Virus record (IMG/VR): IMGVR_UViG_3300020171_000029
Span: 1 to 61,019 of that record
Length of the DNA: 61,019 nucleotides
Strand: one strand, 5' to 3'
Origin: a virus
Shown here: one piece after another, positions 38,908 to 47,177 of the stretch
How the letters are laid out: each line of letters begins with the position of its first letter
How positions within the stretch are numbered: position 1 is the stretch's first letter
Made by a program: the position numbers and the translations under genes
Notes under the pieces: model-generated
What the model saw: the letters and a program-made list of their open reading frames with translations, nothing else
Databases searched by the model: none
Told to the model about the DNA's origin: nothing

Positions 38908-38908
38908 A

Positions 38909-39316
38909 ATGAAAGGAGTAAAAATATATCCAATAAAACTTGCGCATAGTGATGAGAGAAGAGACATACTTGAAATGTTTAATGGAGATTTTGATTGTAA
39001 ACAAGTTAAGATTCTGAAAGTAAGAAAAGGACAGATACTTGGAAATCATTATCACACTTACCGAGAGATTAGATATTTATTAAAAGGAAAAATAAAATAT
39101 TATTTAAAAGTTGCTGATATTGCTTTTGATAGAGAAGAAACTTATGAAACAGAAGAATTCATTATGAATGAAGGAGAAGTAATGATAACCGAACCTTACA
39201 TTGCTCATACAGGAGAATTTTTAGAAGATAGTATTATAGTTGAAGGAACTGAAGAACCATATATAAATGCAAAACATAATGATGTAGTATATAAATTAAA
39301 GGAGGGAACAAAATAA
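38909..39316 (+). CDS. Sugar-processing cupin (WxcM/FdtA-like)
   Basis: A 135-residue single cupin domain. 'HSDERRDILEMFNGDF', 'GQILGNHYHTYREIRYLLKG' (cupin motif 1 with His-x-His) and 'MITEPYIAHTGEF' are typical of WxcM/FdtA-type 3,4-ketoisomerases or related sugar cupins. An in-frame ATG at 38885 is less likely. Supports making of a deoxyhexose derivative. Confidence 0.75.
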   Translation: MKGVKIYPIKLAHSDERRDILEMFNGDFDCKQVKILKVRKGQILGNHYHTYREIRYLLKGKIKYYLKVADIAFDREETYETEEFIMNEGEVMITEPYIAHTGEFLEDSIIVEGTEEPYINAKHNDVVYKLKEGTK

Positions 39317-39480
39317 TGGTAGCAATATCGACAATTTTACTTTGTGCAAACTTATTGGCATTGATTATAAACAAGACACCTTTGTTTAGTTTTTGGTGGA
39401 ATGTATTTGCTTATGGAATTGAAATAGCTTTATATCTTATAATCTTTGTTATAATAGCAATAGCAGCAGCATTAAAATGA
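39316..39480 (+). CDS. Membrane miniprotein
   Basis: A 54-residue protein, nearly all hydrophobic, with two likely helices (about 3-18 and 31-52, 'IALYLIIFVIIAIAAALK'). ATG overlaps the cupin stop; its own stop overlaps the dehydratase start. Confidence 0.55.
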   Translation: MVAISTILLCANLLALIINKTPLFSFWWNVFAYGIEIALYLIIFVIIAIAAALK

Positions 39481-40562
39481 AAATACTAATAACTGGAATA
39501 AATGGAATGGTAGCAAGCCACTTGGCAGACTTGCTTTTAGAAAAAGGACATGAAGTAGTAGGAACTATGAGATGGCAAGAAGATATGTCTAACATACAAC
39601 ATATAAAAGATAAAATAAAATTAGTTCATATGAATATGAATGACTTATCAAATTGCATTAAAGTTATAGAGCAAGAAAAACCAGATGCTATTTCTCATTT
39701 AGCAGCAGAAAGTTTTGTGGGAGATAGTTTCGACCATCCTGAAGAGAGTATAAGAACAAATGGATTAGGAACTTATAAATTATTAGAAGCAGTTAGGATT
39801 TGTAAAGAAAATTTCGAATATGGTTATCAAGTAGATGAATATGGAGACAATCCATCTTATAAATATATAAAAATAAGTACTGGAGATAATTATGACCCAA
39901 TAATCCACATCTGCTCGTCATCAGAAGTTTATGGACTTGTAGAAGAAAAAGATGTTCCAATAAAAGAAAATCAAGTTTTTAATCCAGCAAATCCTTATGC
40001 TTGTGGGAAAGTTCTTGCAGATGTGTTGGCAAGAATGTATTATACAAATTATGGATTAAAAACAATTACAACAAGGATGTTTACGCACACTTCCCAGAGA
40101 AGAAAAATGTTAAGTGCTGAAGTTAATTTTGCAAAACAGATTGTTGAAATGGAAAAAGATTTTGCAACAAATCCAAGTGTAGAAATGAATATTGCTTTGG
40201 GGCAGAGATATATTCTTAAACACGGAAACCTAAATTCCATTAGAACTTGGGCACATGTTGAGGATGCTTGTGAAGCATATTATTTAATTCTAACTCAACC
40301 AAAAAGATTTGGTGAAGCATATAACATAGGAGGAATAGATAGTAAAGAAATTGGAGAAATGCTTGACTTTATGATTTCACTTTCACCATTAAAAGATAGA
40401 ATTATAAAACAACTTGATAAAAGTTTGTTAAGAAAACATGATGTAACATTGCAATTACCTTGTGTTGATAAATTCAAAAAAGATTATCCTGAATGGAAGC
40501 CGAAATGGAAATTTGAAGAAATCATAAAAGATGTTCTGGAGGGACAAAGAAAAAATGCCTGA
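39477..40562 (+). CDS. GDP-mannose 4,6-dehydratase-like enzyme
   Basis: A 361-residue extended SDR: 'ILITGINGMVASHLADLLLE' (NAD-binding), 'SHLAAESFVGDSFDHPEES', catalytic 'CSSSEVYG' and 'NPYACGKVLAD' (Y-x3-K), and 'QRRKMLSAEVNFAKQIVEM'. Layout and size fit GDP-mannose or similar NDP-hexose dehydratases that make 4-keto-6-deoxy sugars. A short insertion near residue 125 is unusual. Confidence 0.82.
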   Translation: MKILITGINGMVASHLADLLLEKGHEVVGTMRWQEDMSNIQHIKDKIKLVHMNMNDLSNCIKVIEQEKPDAISHLAAESFVGDSFDHPEESIRTNGLGTYKLLEAVRICKENFEYGYQVDEYGDNPSYKYIKISTGDNYDPIIHICSSSEVYGLVEEKDVPIKENQVFNPANPYACGKVLADVLARMYYTNYGLKTITTRMFTHTSQRRKMLSAEVNFAKQIVEMEKDFATNPSVEMNIALGQRYILKHGNLNSIRTWAHVEDACEAYYLILTQPKRFGEAYNIGGIDSKEIGEMLDFMISLSPLKDRIIKQLDKSLLRKHDVTLQLPCVDKFKKDYPEWKPKWKFEEIIKDVLEGQRKNA

Positions 40563-40680
40563 AGAAGTTAAAAGATGTTGTATGTGTAATGATGTTGCAA
40601 TATATATAAATAATGATACAAAAGAATATCTTTGTCAACGATGTGCAGAAATAAATGAAGTAGCAAGGAGAAGTAAATAA
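40555..40680 (+). CDS. 41-residue zinc-ribbon protein
   Basis: 'CCMCND' and 'CQRCAE' form a CxxC-CxxC ribbon. Overlaps the dehydratase end and shares its last base with the next ATG. One of a series of tiny zinc proteins between the sugar genes. Confidence 0.55.
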   Translation: MPEEVKRCCMCNDVAIYINNDTKEYLCQRCAEINEVARRSK

Positions 40681-41918
40681 TGGTATCAGTTAATTTTGTA
40701 ATACCAAGTTGGTCTTATTGGAAGGAACCACTTAGAGCACAGCCATTAACACAAATGTATTTAGCAACAATACTCGAAGAGCAAGGAGTTGATATAAGCT
40801 TTACTGACTTTAGAGATGGACCTAAAAAAGTTAATAAAGCAGACTTATATTTTTATACAATAGCAAGTCCGGATTTAAAAGAGGTTCAAAATATATCAAA
40901 AAAAATAAAAGAAAGTTATCCAGAATCAAAACATATCGCTGGAGGACCACATCCATCTATATTGCCAAATGAAACAAAAGGATTCGATTCTATTTGCATT
41001 GGAAGAGGAGAAGAAGTTGTAAAACAAATTGTAAAAGATTTTCCAAATCTAAAATCTAAATATCAAATAGAACCAAAAGGAGATTATCCTTTTCCAAGAA
41101 GACATTTTTTAAGTAAAGATAAAATAATAAATGATAACTTATTTAAAACCGATAAAATAAGGTCGACAACAGCACAATTCAGTTTTGGTTGTCCATTTGG
41201 TTGTTCATTCTGTGCAAATTATACAAGAGATAAGATACGAAGAAATGCTATTAATAAAATATCAGATGAAATAGATTATTTAAAATCTGAATATGGAATA
41301 GAAGGATTAGCATTACAAGATGAAATATGTTTGCCAAAGAATGCTGATGAATATTTAGATATGCTTATATCGAAAAACATTAAATGGAGAGGACAAGTAA
41401 GGGCAACTGTTACAGAAGATACATTAAGAAAAGCAAAGGAAAGTGGACTTGTTGAATTATCATTTGGTTTAGAATCTTGTGACCAAGATGTTTTAGATTT
41501 TGCAAACAAACATATTAAAATAGAAGATGTAGAACGAACAATTGAATATTGTAAAAAATATAATATAAAGACAAGAATATATTTGCTTAATGGCTTACCT
41601 GGAGAAAAAGAGGACATAGTTGATAAAACAAAAAAATTTATAATTAAAAATAATCCGGATTTAGTTTTATTATCTTCACTTCAACCATATCCTGGAAGCC
41701 CTATATCAACAAATCCAGAAAAATATGGAATTAAGTTTATAAGCAAGGAATATGACAAATTTAATCATTTACTTTGTAGGTTTGAAGATTCAAAAGATAA
41801 TGCTGAAGATGCTGTTCCATATGAGTTTATGAAAGGAAGAGGAATGAGTAGAAAACAGATTATAAATAATATGTTGACATTACAATCTTTTTTAAGAGGG
41901 AGGGATATGAACAAATGA
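40680..41918 (+). CDS. B12-binding-type radical SAM enzyme 1
   Basis: A 412-residue protein with an N-terminal cobalamin-binding-like Rossmann domain ('LRAQPLTQMYLATILEEQGV', 'HIAGGPHPSILP') and a radical SAM core with 'GCPFGCSFCANY' (CxxxCxxC) at about residues 172-183. Such enzymes methylate unactivated carbons or rearrange substrates. In this cluster it may C-methylate a sugar. Confidence 0.85.
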   Translation: MVSVNFVIPSWSYWKEPLRAQPLTQMYLATILEEQGVDISFTDFRDGPKKVNKADLYFYTIASPDLKEVQNISKKIKESYPESKHIAGGPHPSILPNETKGFDSICIGRGEEVVKQIVKDFPNLKSKYQIEPKGDYPFPRRHFLSKDKIINDNLFKTDKIRSTTAQFSFGCPFGCSFCANYTRDKIRRNAINKISDEIDYLKSEYGIEGLALQDEICLPKNADEYLDMLISKNIKWRGQVRATVTEDTLRKAKESGLVELSFGLESCDQDVLDFANKHIKIEDVERTIEYCKKYNIKTRIYLLNGLPGEKEDIVDKTKKFIIKNNPDLVLLSSLQPYPGSPISTNPEKYGIKFISKEYDKFNHLLCRFEDSKDNAEDAVPYEFMKGRGMSRKQIINNMLTLQSFLRGRDMNK

Positions 41919-42601
41919 TAATTGGAATTCCAATATTTAAACAATTAGAAAGTTTAAAATATGCATTTTATACTTTTTTAAATTCAACAATGATTAGAGA
42001 TAAAATAATTTTATTGGTATCAGATTCAGATGATGGAACTCCAGAATTCTGTGATGAGTTAGCAAAGTTTTATAGCTTTGTTGAAGTAATACATACTCCA
42101 AAAGAAGGACCATTAAAAGCATATAATCGTTTATTTCAAATTGCAAAAGAGAGGAAAGAAGATTTATTTCTCTTCCAGACAGATGTAATTTTTCCAAGAA
42201 AATATGATGTTGATTGGCTTAAAGAGATGAATAGAATTGCAGATGAAAGAGAAGATTGTGGTTTAGTTACTTGTTGGGGAGGAGGAGGACATTCTGGACC
42301 TGAATTTATAAATGGTTTTTTCTGGGTTGGTGCTTGGTGTACTTATATTCCATATAGAACAATTGAAAAGATTGGAGGATATGATGAGAATATTCCTTTA
42401 GGTTGGGGAGTTGATATAGATTATACTTATGCAGTTAAACAAGCAGGACTTCAAGTTTATACAATAGATTACTGGGTTCAGCATAGACCTGATTATGTGC
42501 ATAGTCATGAACATGAAAAAGTAGATGATATTGACCAATTAAAAAAAGATGCTTTTGTTTATATGAAGAAAAAATGGAAAGTAGGAGAGTTTGCAGAATG
42601 A
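41915..42601 (+). CDS. Family 2 glycosyltransferase
   Basis: A 228-residue GT-A enzyme: 'IGIPIFKQLESLKYAFYTFL', 'LVSDSDDGTPEFCDEL' and a later 'GWGVDIDYTYAVKQAG'. The DxD and an acidic base region near 'FQTDVIFP' are present. Soluble; transfers a sugar residue. Confidence 0.8.
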   Translation: MIIGIPIFKQLESLKYAFYTFLNSTMIRDKIILLVSDSDDGTPEFCDELAKFYSFVEVIHTPKEGPLKAYNRLFQIAKERKEDLFLFQTDVIFPRKYDVDWLKEMNRIADEREDCGLVTCWGGGGHSGPEFINGFFWVGAWCTYIPYRTIEKIGGYDENIPLGWGVDIDYTYAVKQAGLQVYTIDYWVQHRPDYVHSHEHEKVDDIDQLKKDAFVYMKKKWKVGEFAE

Positions 42602-42741
42602 GTAATCAAATAGAAGATGGATGGTATCCAGAATGTGATGATTGTGGGTGTGGTAATTTAGGAAAATCTATTACTTTTTGTGAAGAATGTTGGAATAAAC
42701 TAAAAGAAAAATATAAGATAAAGGAGGATTTTAATATATGA
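42598..42741 (+). CDS. 47-residue zinc-ribbon protein
   Basis: 'CDDCGCGN' and 'FCEECWNK' give a zinc ribbon. ATG overlaps the glycosyltransferase stop; the stop overlaps the next ATG. Confidence 0.55.
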   Translation: MSNQIEDGWYPECDDCGCGNLGKSITFCEECWNKLKEKYKIKEDFNI

Positions 42742-43427
42742 GTTGGACAGACAAAAAAGTAATTGAAGTAATCAAACATCTTCGTGACAAATATGAAATA
42801 AGAACTTTCATAGAAACCGGAACATTTCATGGTATAAACGCTCGTCTTCATAGCAAAAACTTTAATCTTGTTATGACTTGTGAAAAACAACAAGCATTTT
42901 ACAAGAGTGCAAAAGAAAAATTAAAAATACATAAAAATGTTTTGGTTATAAATGATAATAGTCCTGATTTTTTAAGTCGATTATCTTTAGACAAATATAT
43001 ATTTTTCTTGGATGCACATTTCTACGACCCAAGAATTCCAAAAGAAGATAGATTTATAATTCTAAAAGAACTTGAAAGTATGAAAAAATTTAAAGATTCA
43101 ATTATTATAGTTCATGATTTTCATAATGGACTTGGTGGAATAACATATGATGGAATAAACCTTGATATAAATTTATTAAGAAGTAGATTAAAAAACATAA
43201 ATGGAAACTTCTTTTTCTATACTAATACACTTGAAGGATGTGATATTGTTAAGCCAAATGCAAGAGATATGAAAGAAGCAGGATTAGAAGTTGATTATGA
43301 AACATTGGACAATTTGAATTATGCTTGGCTTTGTCCTCGCTTATCTTATCGTGGAATACTTTATTGTTTGCCAACTGAATTAAATAAAGATGAATTAAAA
43401 AAATTAGGATTAAGAAAATGGAATTAA
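42738..43427 (+). CDS. SAM-dependent methyltransferase-like protein
   Basis: A 229-residue protein: 'IRTFIETGTFHGINARLHSK' as motif I, 'YIFFLDAHFYDP' after a beta strand, and 'IIVHDFHNGLGG'. It resembles the class I methyltransferases used on sugars (FkbM/Methyltransf_24 type). Acceptor not known. Confidence 0.7.
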   Translation: MSWTDKKVIEVIKHLRDKYEIRTFIETGTFHGINARLHSKNFNLVMTCEKQQAFYKSAKEKLKIHKNVLVINDNSPDFLSRLSLDKYIFFLDAHFYDPRIPKEDRFIILKELESMKKFKDSIIIVHDFHNGLGGITYDGINLDINLLRSRLKNINGNFFFYTNTLEGCDIVKPNARDMKEAGLEVDYETLDNLNYAWLCPRLSYRGILYCLPTELNKDELKKLGLRKWN

Positions 43428-43428
43428 A

Positions 43429-43617
43429 ATGAGTTGGCAATTAACAAAAAAACAACATTTAAAGATTAGAAGTATATCTCCAGGTAAATGTAAGTATTGC
43501 AATAAACAAGTATCTAAAAGTAATAGTAGTTTGGTATGTACAAATTGTAAGAACAAAGAAAGAGAAGGATTTTTTATAATTAAAAAGATGAGGGAGGAAA
43601 ATGGAATTAAACCTTAA
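43429..43617 (+). CDS. 62-residue zinc-ribbon protein
   Basis: 'CKYCNK' and 'CTNCKNK' separated by 13 residues; basic N-terminus. Its 3' end overlaps the SDR gene by 17 nt. Confidence 0.55.
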   Translation: MSWQLTKKQHLKIRSISPGKCKYCNKQVSKSNSSLVCTNCKNKEREGFFIIKKMREENGIKP

Positions 43618-44191
43618 AGGAAAAAAAGCATTAATTACTGGAGGTAGCAAAGGAATTGGACTTGCTATCAAGAAAGCATTAGAAGAAGAAGGAGTAGAAT
43701 GTATCAGTTGGAGTAGAAGTGAAGGAGTTGATTTAGAAAATGATATTCCAGAAATTCCAGATATAGATTTCCTTATAAATAATGTAGGAGGAAGAGGAAC
43801 TTGGAATGAATTTAATAAAATTATAAATATAAACTTAAATCCTTTTTTGAATTTAACACATCAATTTATGGCATTGGGAAAGATAGATGGAAGAATTATT
43901 ACAATTGCAAGTATATATGGAAAAGAAAAAGGTGATAATCAAACATTTACTGCTTGTAAAGCATTTCAAATAGCAATGATGAAATCATTGGCAGGAAGAT
44001 GTGGAAAAGTAACATTTAACACAATTTGTCCTGGACATATCGATGTTGGTAAACCATTTCCATACAAACCAGAAAAAATTGGCAAACCAGAAGATGTTGC
44101 AAACATAGTTACATTCTTATGCTCAGATTTAGCATCCCATATAAATGGAGCTTGTATAACAGTTGATGGAGGAGAGAGCCATGCCTTTTAA
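43601..44191 (+). CDS. Short-chain dehydrogenase with altered catalytic tyrosine
   Basis: A 196-residue classical SDR: 'ALITGGSKGIGLAIKKAL' (TGxxxGxG), 'INNVGG' (NNAG region), and 'CITVDGGESHAF' end. At the Y-x3-K position the sequence is 'FTACK', so the tyrosine is Phe. The lysine is kept. The enzyme may be inactive as a reductase or use another acid. Confidence 0.8.
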   Translation: MELNLKGKKALITGGSKGIGLAIKKALEEEGVECISWSRSEGVDLENDIPEIPDIDFLINNVGGRGTWNEFNKIININLNPFLNLTHQFMALGKIDGRIITIASIYGKEKGDNQTFTACKAFQIAMMKSLAGRCGKVTFNTICPGHIDVGKPFPYKPEKIGKPEDVANIVTFLCSDLASHINGACITVDGGESHAF

Positions 44192-44327
44192 TTGTGATGT
44201 TTGTGGAGAAGAAGTAAGTTATTCAGAGCCAGTTTTTAAATTAAGAAATAATGCTGAAATTGTCATATGTAAAAAATGCATTAAAAAAGAATTAAGGAGA
44301 AAAAAGAATGACAAAAATAAAATCTAA
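44181..44327 (+). CDS. 48-residue zinc-ribbon protein
   Basis: 'CDVCGEE' and 'CKKCIKKE' pairs; basic tail. Overlaps the SDR end and the HNH start. Confidence 0.55.
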   Translation: MPFNCDVCGEEVSYSEPVFKLRNNAEIVICKKCIKKELRRKKNDKNKI

Positions 44328-44643
44328 AAAAACAGAATTAAGAGAACTTGATGAAATGTGGAAAAAGAAAGTTAAAGATAGAGATGAATGGAAGTGTCAA
44401 GTATGTTTCAAAACAGTTACCGGACATAACTGTCAAGCACACCATATATTACCAAAAGGATTAAAAGGAATGAGATGGGATGTTGATAATGGAATTACCT
44501 TATGCTTACAACATCACAAATTTGGAAATTGGGGAGCACATATGAATGCAATATGGTTTACATTTTGGTTAAAGACAAATAAACCACAACAATTCAAATA
44601 TATTACAAATAAATTAATAAGTTTAGGAAAACAAATAAAATGA
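44308..44643 (+). CDS. HNH endonuclease
   Basis: A 111-residue HNH protein: 'WKCQVCFKTVTGHNCQAHHI' and 'GITLCLQHHKFGNWGAHMNA'. Full set of histidines and cysteines. Likely a free-standing homing endonuclease inserted in the sugar cluster. Confidence 0.85.
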   Translation: MTKIKSKKTELRELDEMWKKKVKDRDEWKCQVCFKTVTGHNCQAHHILPKGLKGMRWDVDNGITLCLQHHKFGNWGAHMNAIWFTFWLKTNKPQQFKYITNKLISLGKQIK

Positions 44644-45920
44644 AAATAGCATTGATAAATCCTCCAAGTCCATTTCTTATAAATGAGAGAGTATTTCCAA
44701 ATATCGGTTTAGTTAGAGTAGCAACAATGTTAGATAAAAAATATGATGTTGAATTAATTGATTTTGCTGGAGAAAAAGATTATATAAACAAAATAAGACA
44801 AAGAGCATTTGATTTTAATTATTATGGTTTCAGTTCTACAACACCACAATTTCCAATGGTTTATAATATGATGAAAGCTCTTAAAGATGAAAATCGATTT
44901 GTTAATACAATCATCGGAGGTCCACATGCCAATGCAGTTGGTTCATTAAGAAGAAAAGGAATTGATGATATAAACATAAAAAGTTTAGAAGAATTTGGAA
45001 CAATATTTGAAGGAGAGGGAGAGAACATAAAAAATATACTTGATAAAGGATGGCAGAATGGTGGTGTTATAAAAAATTTAGATGAACTACCAATTCCGAA
45101 TAGAAAGTTTATAGACACTCTATCTTATAAATATACTTTAAATGGATTACCAACAACAAATATTCAAACTCAAAGGGGATGTCCATTTGTTTGTAAATTT
45201 TGTTGTGGAAGAGATATTGAAATGTATAATAAGGTTAGAGTGCATTCACCAGAACGAGTATTAGAAGAAATGGATAGTTTAAATGAACAATTTGGATATA
45301 AATCTTTTATGTGGTATGATGATGAAATAAATGTTAATCCAAAAAGATTAGAACAATTATGTATTGAATTAACCAAAAGAGATTATCAACATAGAGGATT
45401 TGTAAGAAGTGACTTAATTGTTAAACATCCTGAATCTGTTCAATGGATGAGAGAAGCAGGATTTGTCAAATTGTGTACAGGAGTTGAATCTGGTTCAGAT
45501 AAAGTTCTAAAGACAATAAAAAAATTAACAACATATGATATAAACTTAAAAGCAAGACAAATAATCGGTGATAATGGAATACATTACGAATCGTTTATAA
45601 TACTCGGACATCCAGGAGAAACAAAAGAAGATGTAGAGATGTCTGTAAAATGGATTAAAGAAGCAAAGCCAGATGACTTTGATATAAACATTCTTACTCC
45701 ATATCCTGGAAGCAAGATTTATAATGATGCAAAACCATCAACAAAATATAAAGGATATAAATGGGAATATGAAGGACTATACTTTAATAAACCTGATTAC
45801 TCTAAAGATATTATCTTCTATAAAGGAATTGGTGGCAAAAGTGCTGTTAATTCGAGGACAGATGATATGACTGAAGCATACTTACACAATAGAAGAGAGG
45901 AGATTGAAAAGTTAAAATGA
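44640..45920 (+). CDS. B12-binding-type radical SAM enzyme 2
   Basis: A 426-residue protein: 'ALINPPSPFLINERVFPNIG' start, 'TIIGGPHANAVGS' (cobalamin-binding region), 'QRGCPFVCKFCCG' (CxxxCxxC) near residue 181-188, and 'GFVKLCTGVESGSDKVLKTI'. Same family as the enzyme at 40680 but diverged. Probably methylates or rearranges a sugar or lipid-linked substrate. Confidence 0.87.
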   Translation: MKIALINPPSPFLINERVFPNIGLVRVATMLDKKYDVELIDFAGEKDYINKIRQRAFDFNYYGFSSTTPQFPMVYNMMKALKDENRFVNTIIGGPHANAVGSLRRKGIDDINIKSLEEFGTIFEGEGENIKNILDKGWQNGGVIKNLDELPIPNRKFIDTLSYKYTLNGLPTTNIQTQRGCPFVCKFCCGRDIEMYNKVRVHSPERVLEEMDSLNEQFGYKSFMWYDDEINVNPKRLEQLCIELTKRDYQHRGFVRSDLIVKHPESVQWMREAGFVKLCTGVESGSDKVLKTIKKLTTYDINLKARQIIGDNGIHYESFIILGHPGETKEDVEMSVKWIKEAKPDDFDINILTPYPGSKIYNDAKPSTKYKGYKWEYEGLYFNKPDYSKDIIFYKGIGGKSAVNSRTDDMTEAYLHNRREEIEKLK

Positions 45921-46141
45921 AATCAAAAACTTTAAAAGATATTAAACCATATATGCAAGGAACAATGTTAGCAGAGTTTGACCTTGCTAAAGAAAAATTA
46001 AAACAAATAGCAATTAGTAAAGTTAAGTGGTTAATTAAAAATGAAAAAAATCATGTAAGTGCAAGAGAAGATATTTATGCACAAGGTCAAGTAGACGTAT
46101 TAGCTGAATTATTCAATATTACTATGGAGGATTTAAAATGA
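45917..46141 (+). CDS. 'KTLKDI' family small protein, copy 3
   Basis: A 74-residue protein: 'MKSKTLKDIKPYM', 'KLKQIAISKVKWLIKNEKNH' and 'LFNITMEDLK' repeat the motif order of copies at 18108 and 20553, 25 kb away. Overlaps radical SAM enzyme and glycosyltransferase genes by 4 nt. Confidence 0.65.
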   Translation: MKSKTLKDIKPYMQGTMLAEFDLAKEKLKQIAISKVKWLIKNEKNHVSAREDIYAQGQVDVLAELFNITMEDLK

Positions 46142-46974
46142 AAGTAGATATAATGATATGTTCAAAAGACAGACCCACTGAATTAGCATTATTACTTCAA
46201 AGTCTCCGAACACAAACACATCAAGAATTTGATGTTTTTATTTATGACGATAGAAGCGGTGTACCATACCAGAATTATCATTTTATTCAAATGATAATAA
46301 GCAGGATGAAATTAGAAAATCATAATGTTTTAATTTGGAGAAATGACATTCCGTTAGGTGTTACGAGATTAAGAAGAAATATGGTAGAAAAGATTTTAGA
46401 AGTCAGCGATGCAGATGCGATACTAAGACTCGATGATGATAACCTTTTAGAACCAGACTATATTGAAAGACTTGTTAAATGTCTTAATGATGGTTGGGAT
46501 ATTGCATCTGGATTAGTTCCACATTGTGGAGTTCCATTTATAAAAAGAGATACAAAATTTGTTAAGCCATTTATAAGTGATGTGAAATTAAATGATAAAG
46601 GAGAAATAATCTATTTTGGTGATGAATGTGGAATGGAATATATTACAAAAGAAGTTATACCAAGTCCAAATTTTAGAAGTATGGCTCTTATTAAAAGAGA
46701 AGTTCACGAAAAAGTGAAGTATGAAGACAATCTTGGATTTTGTTCATTTAGAGAAGAACAATGGTTTAGTTTTAGAGCATTATTGGAAGGATATAAGATA
46801 TGTGTCGATACAGGAGCAATCGCTTATCATCTTCAAACTCCAAGTGGAGGAGAAAGAACAAATGAATATATGGTAGGATTACAAAGGAATAATGAATTGC
46901 TAAATAAATTTACTCAAAAAATTTATAAAGAAAAAGGTGATTTTTTAGAAGAATATAGGAGTAAGTTTAAATGA
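46138..46974 (+). CDS. Family 2 glycosyltransferase
   Basis: A 278-residue GT-A enzyme: 'MICSKDRPTELALLLQSLRT', 'FIYDDRSG', and 'AILRLDDDNLLEPDYIERLV' with the DxD metal site; 'SFREEQWFSFRALLEGYKI' in the C-terminal part. Likely transfers a sugar onto the growing glycan. Confidence 0.85.
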   Translation: MKVDIMICSKDRPTELALLLQSLRTQTHQEFDVFIYDDRSGVPYQNYHFIQMIISRMKLENHNVLIWRNDIPLGVTRLRRNMVEKILEVSDADAILRLDDDNLLEPDYIERLVKCLNDGWDIASGLVPHCGVPFIKRDTKFVKPFISDVKLNDKGEIIYFGDECGMEYITKEVIPSPNFRSMALIKREVHEKVKYEDNLGFCSFREEQWFSFRALLEGYKICVDTGAIAYHLQTPSGGERTNEYMVGLQRNNELLNKFTQKIYKEKGDFLEEYRSKFK

Positions 46975-47177
46975 AATTCAAAATAATTAATTGTCCAAAA
47001 AGAGTAGAAAAATTCATAAGAAATTTTTTAAATGAAACAGATATAGAAGATTTTATTGAAGAATTATCTTTACAATCTTTTAGAGATTATGTAATATATG
47101 GATATAATCCATGGGATTATTTAGAAGAAACAAAATTAAATCTAAAACATCAAAAATTTAAACCTATTTTAAAATGA
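46971..47177 (+). CDS. 68-residue uncharacterised protein
   Basis: Overlaps both neighbouring glycosyltransferase genes by 4 nt. 'FIEELSLQSFRDYVIYGYNP' in the middle. No family recognised. Confidence 0.5.
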   Translation: MKFKIINCPKRVEKFIRNFLNETDIEDFIEELSLQSFRDYVIYGYNPWDYLEETKLNLKHQKFKPILK

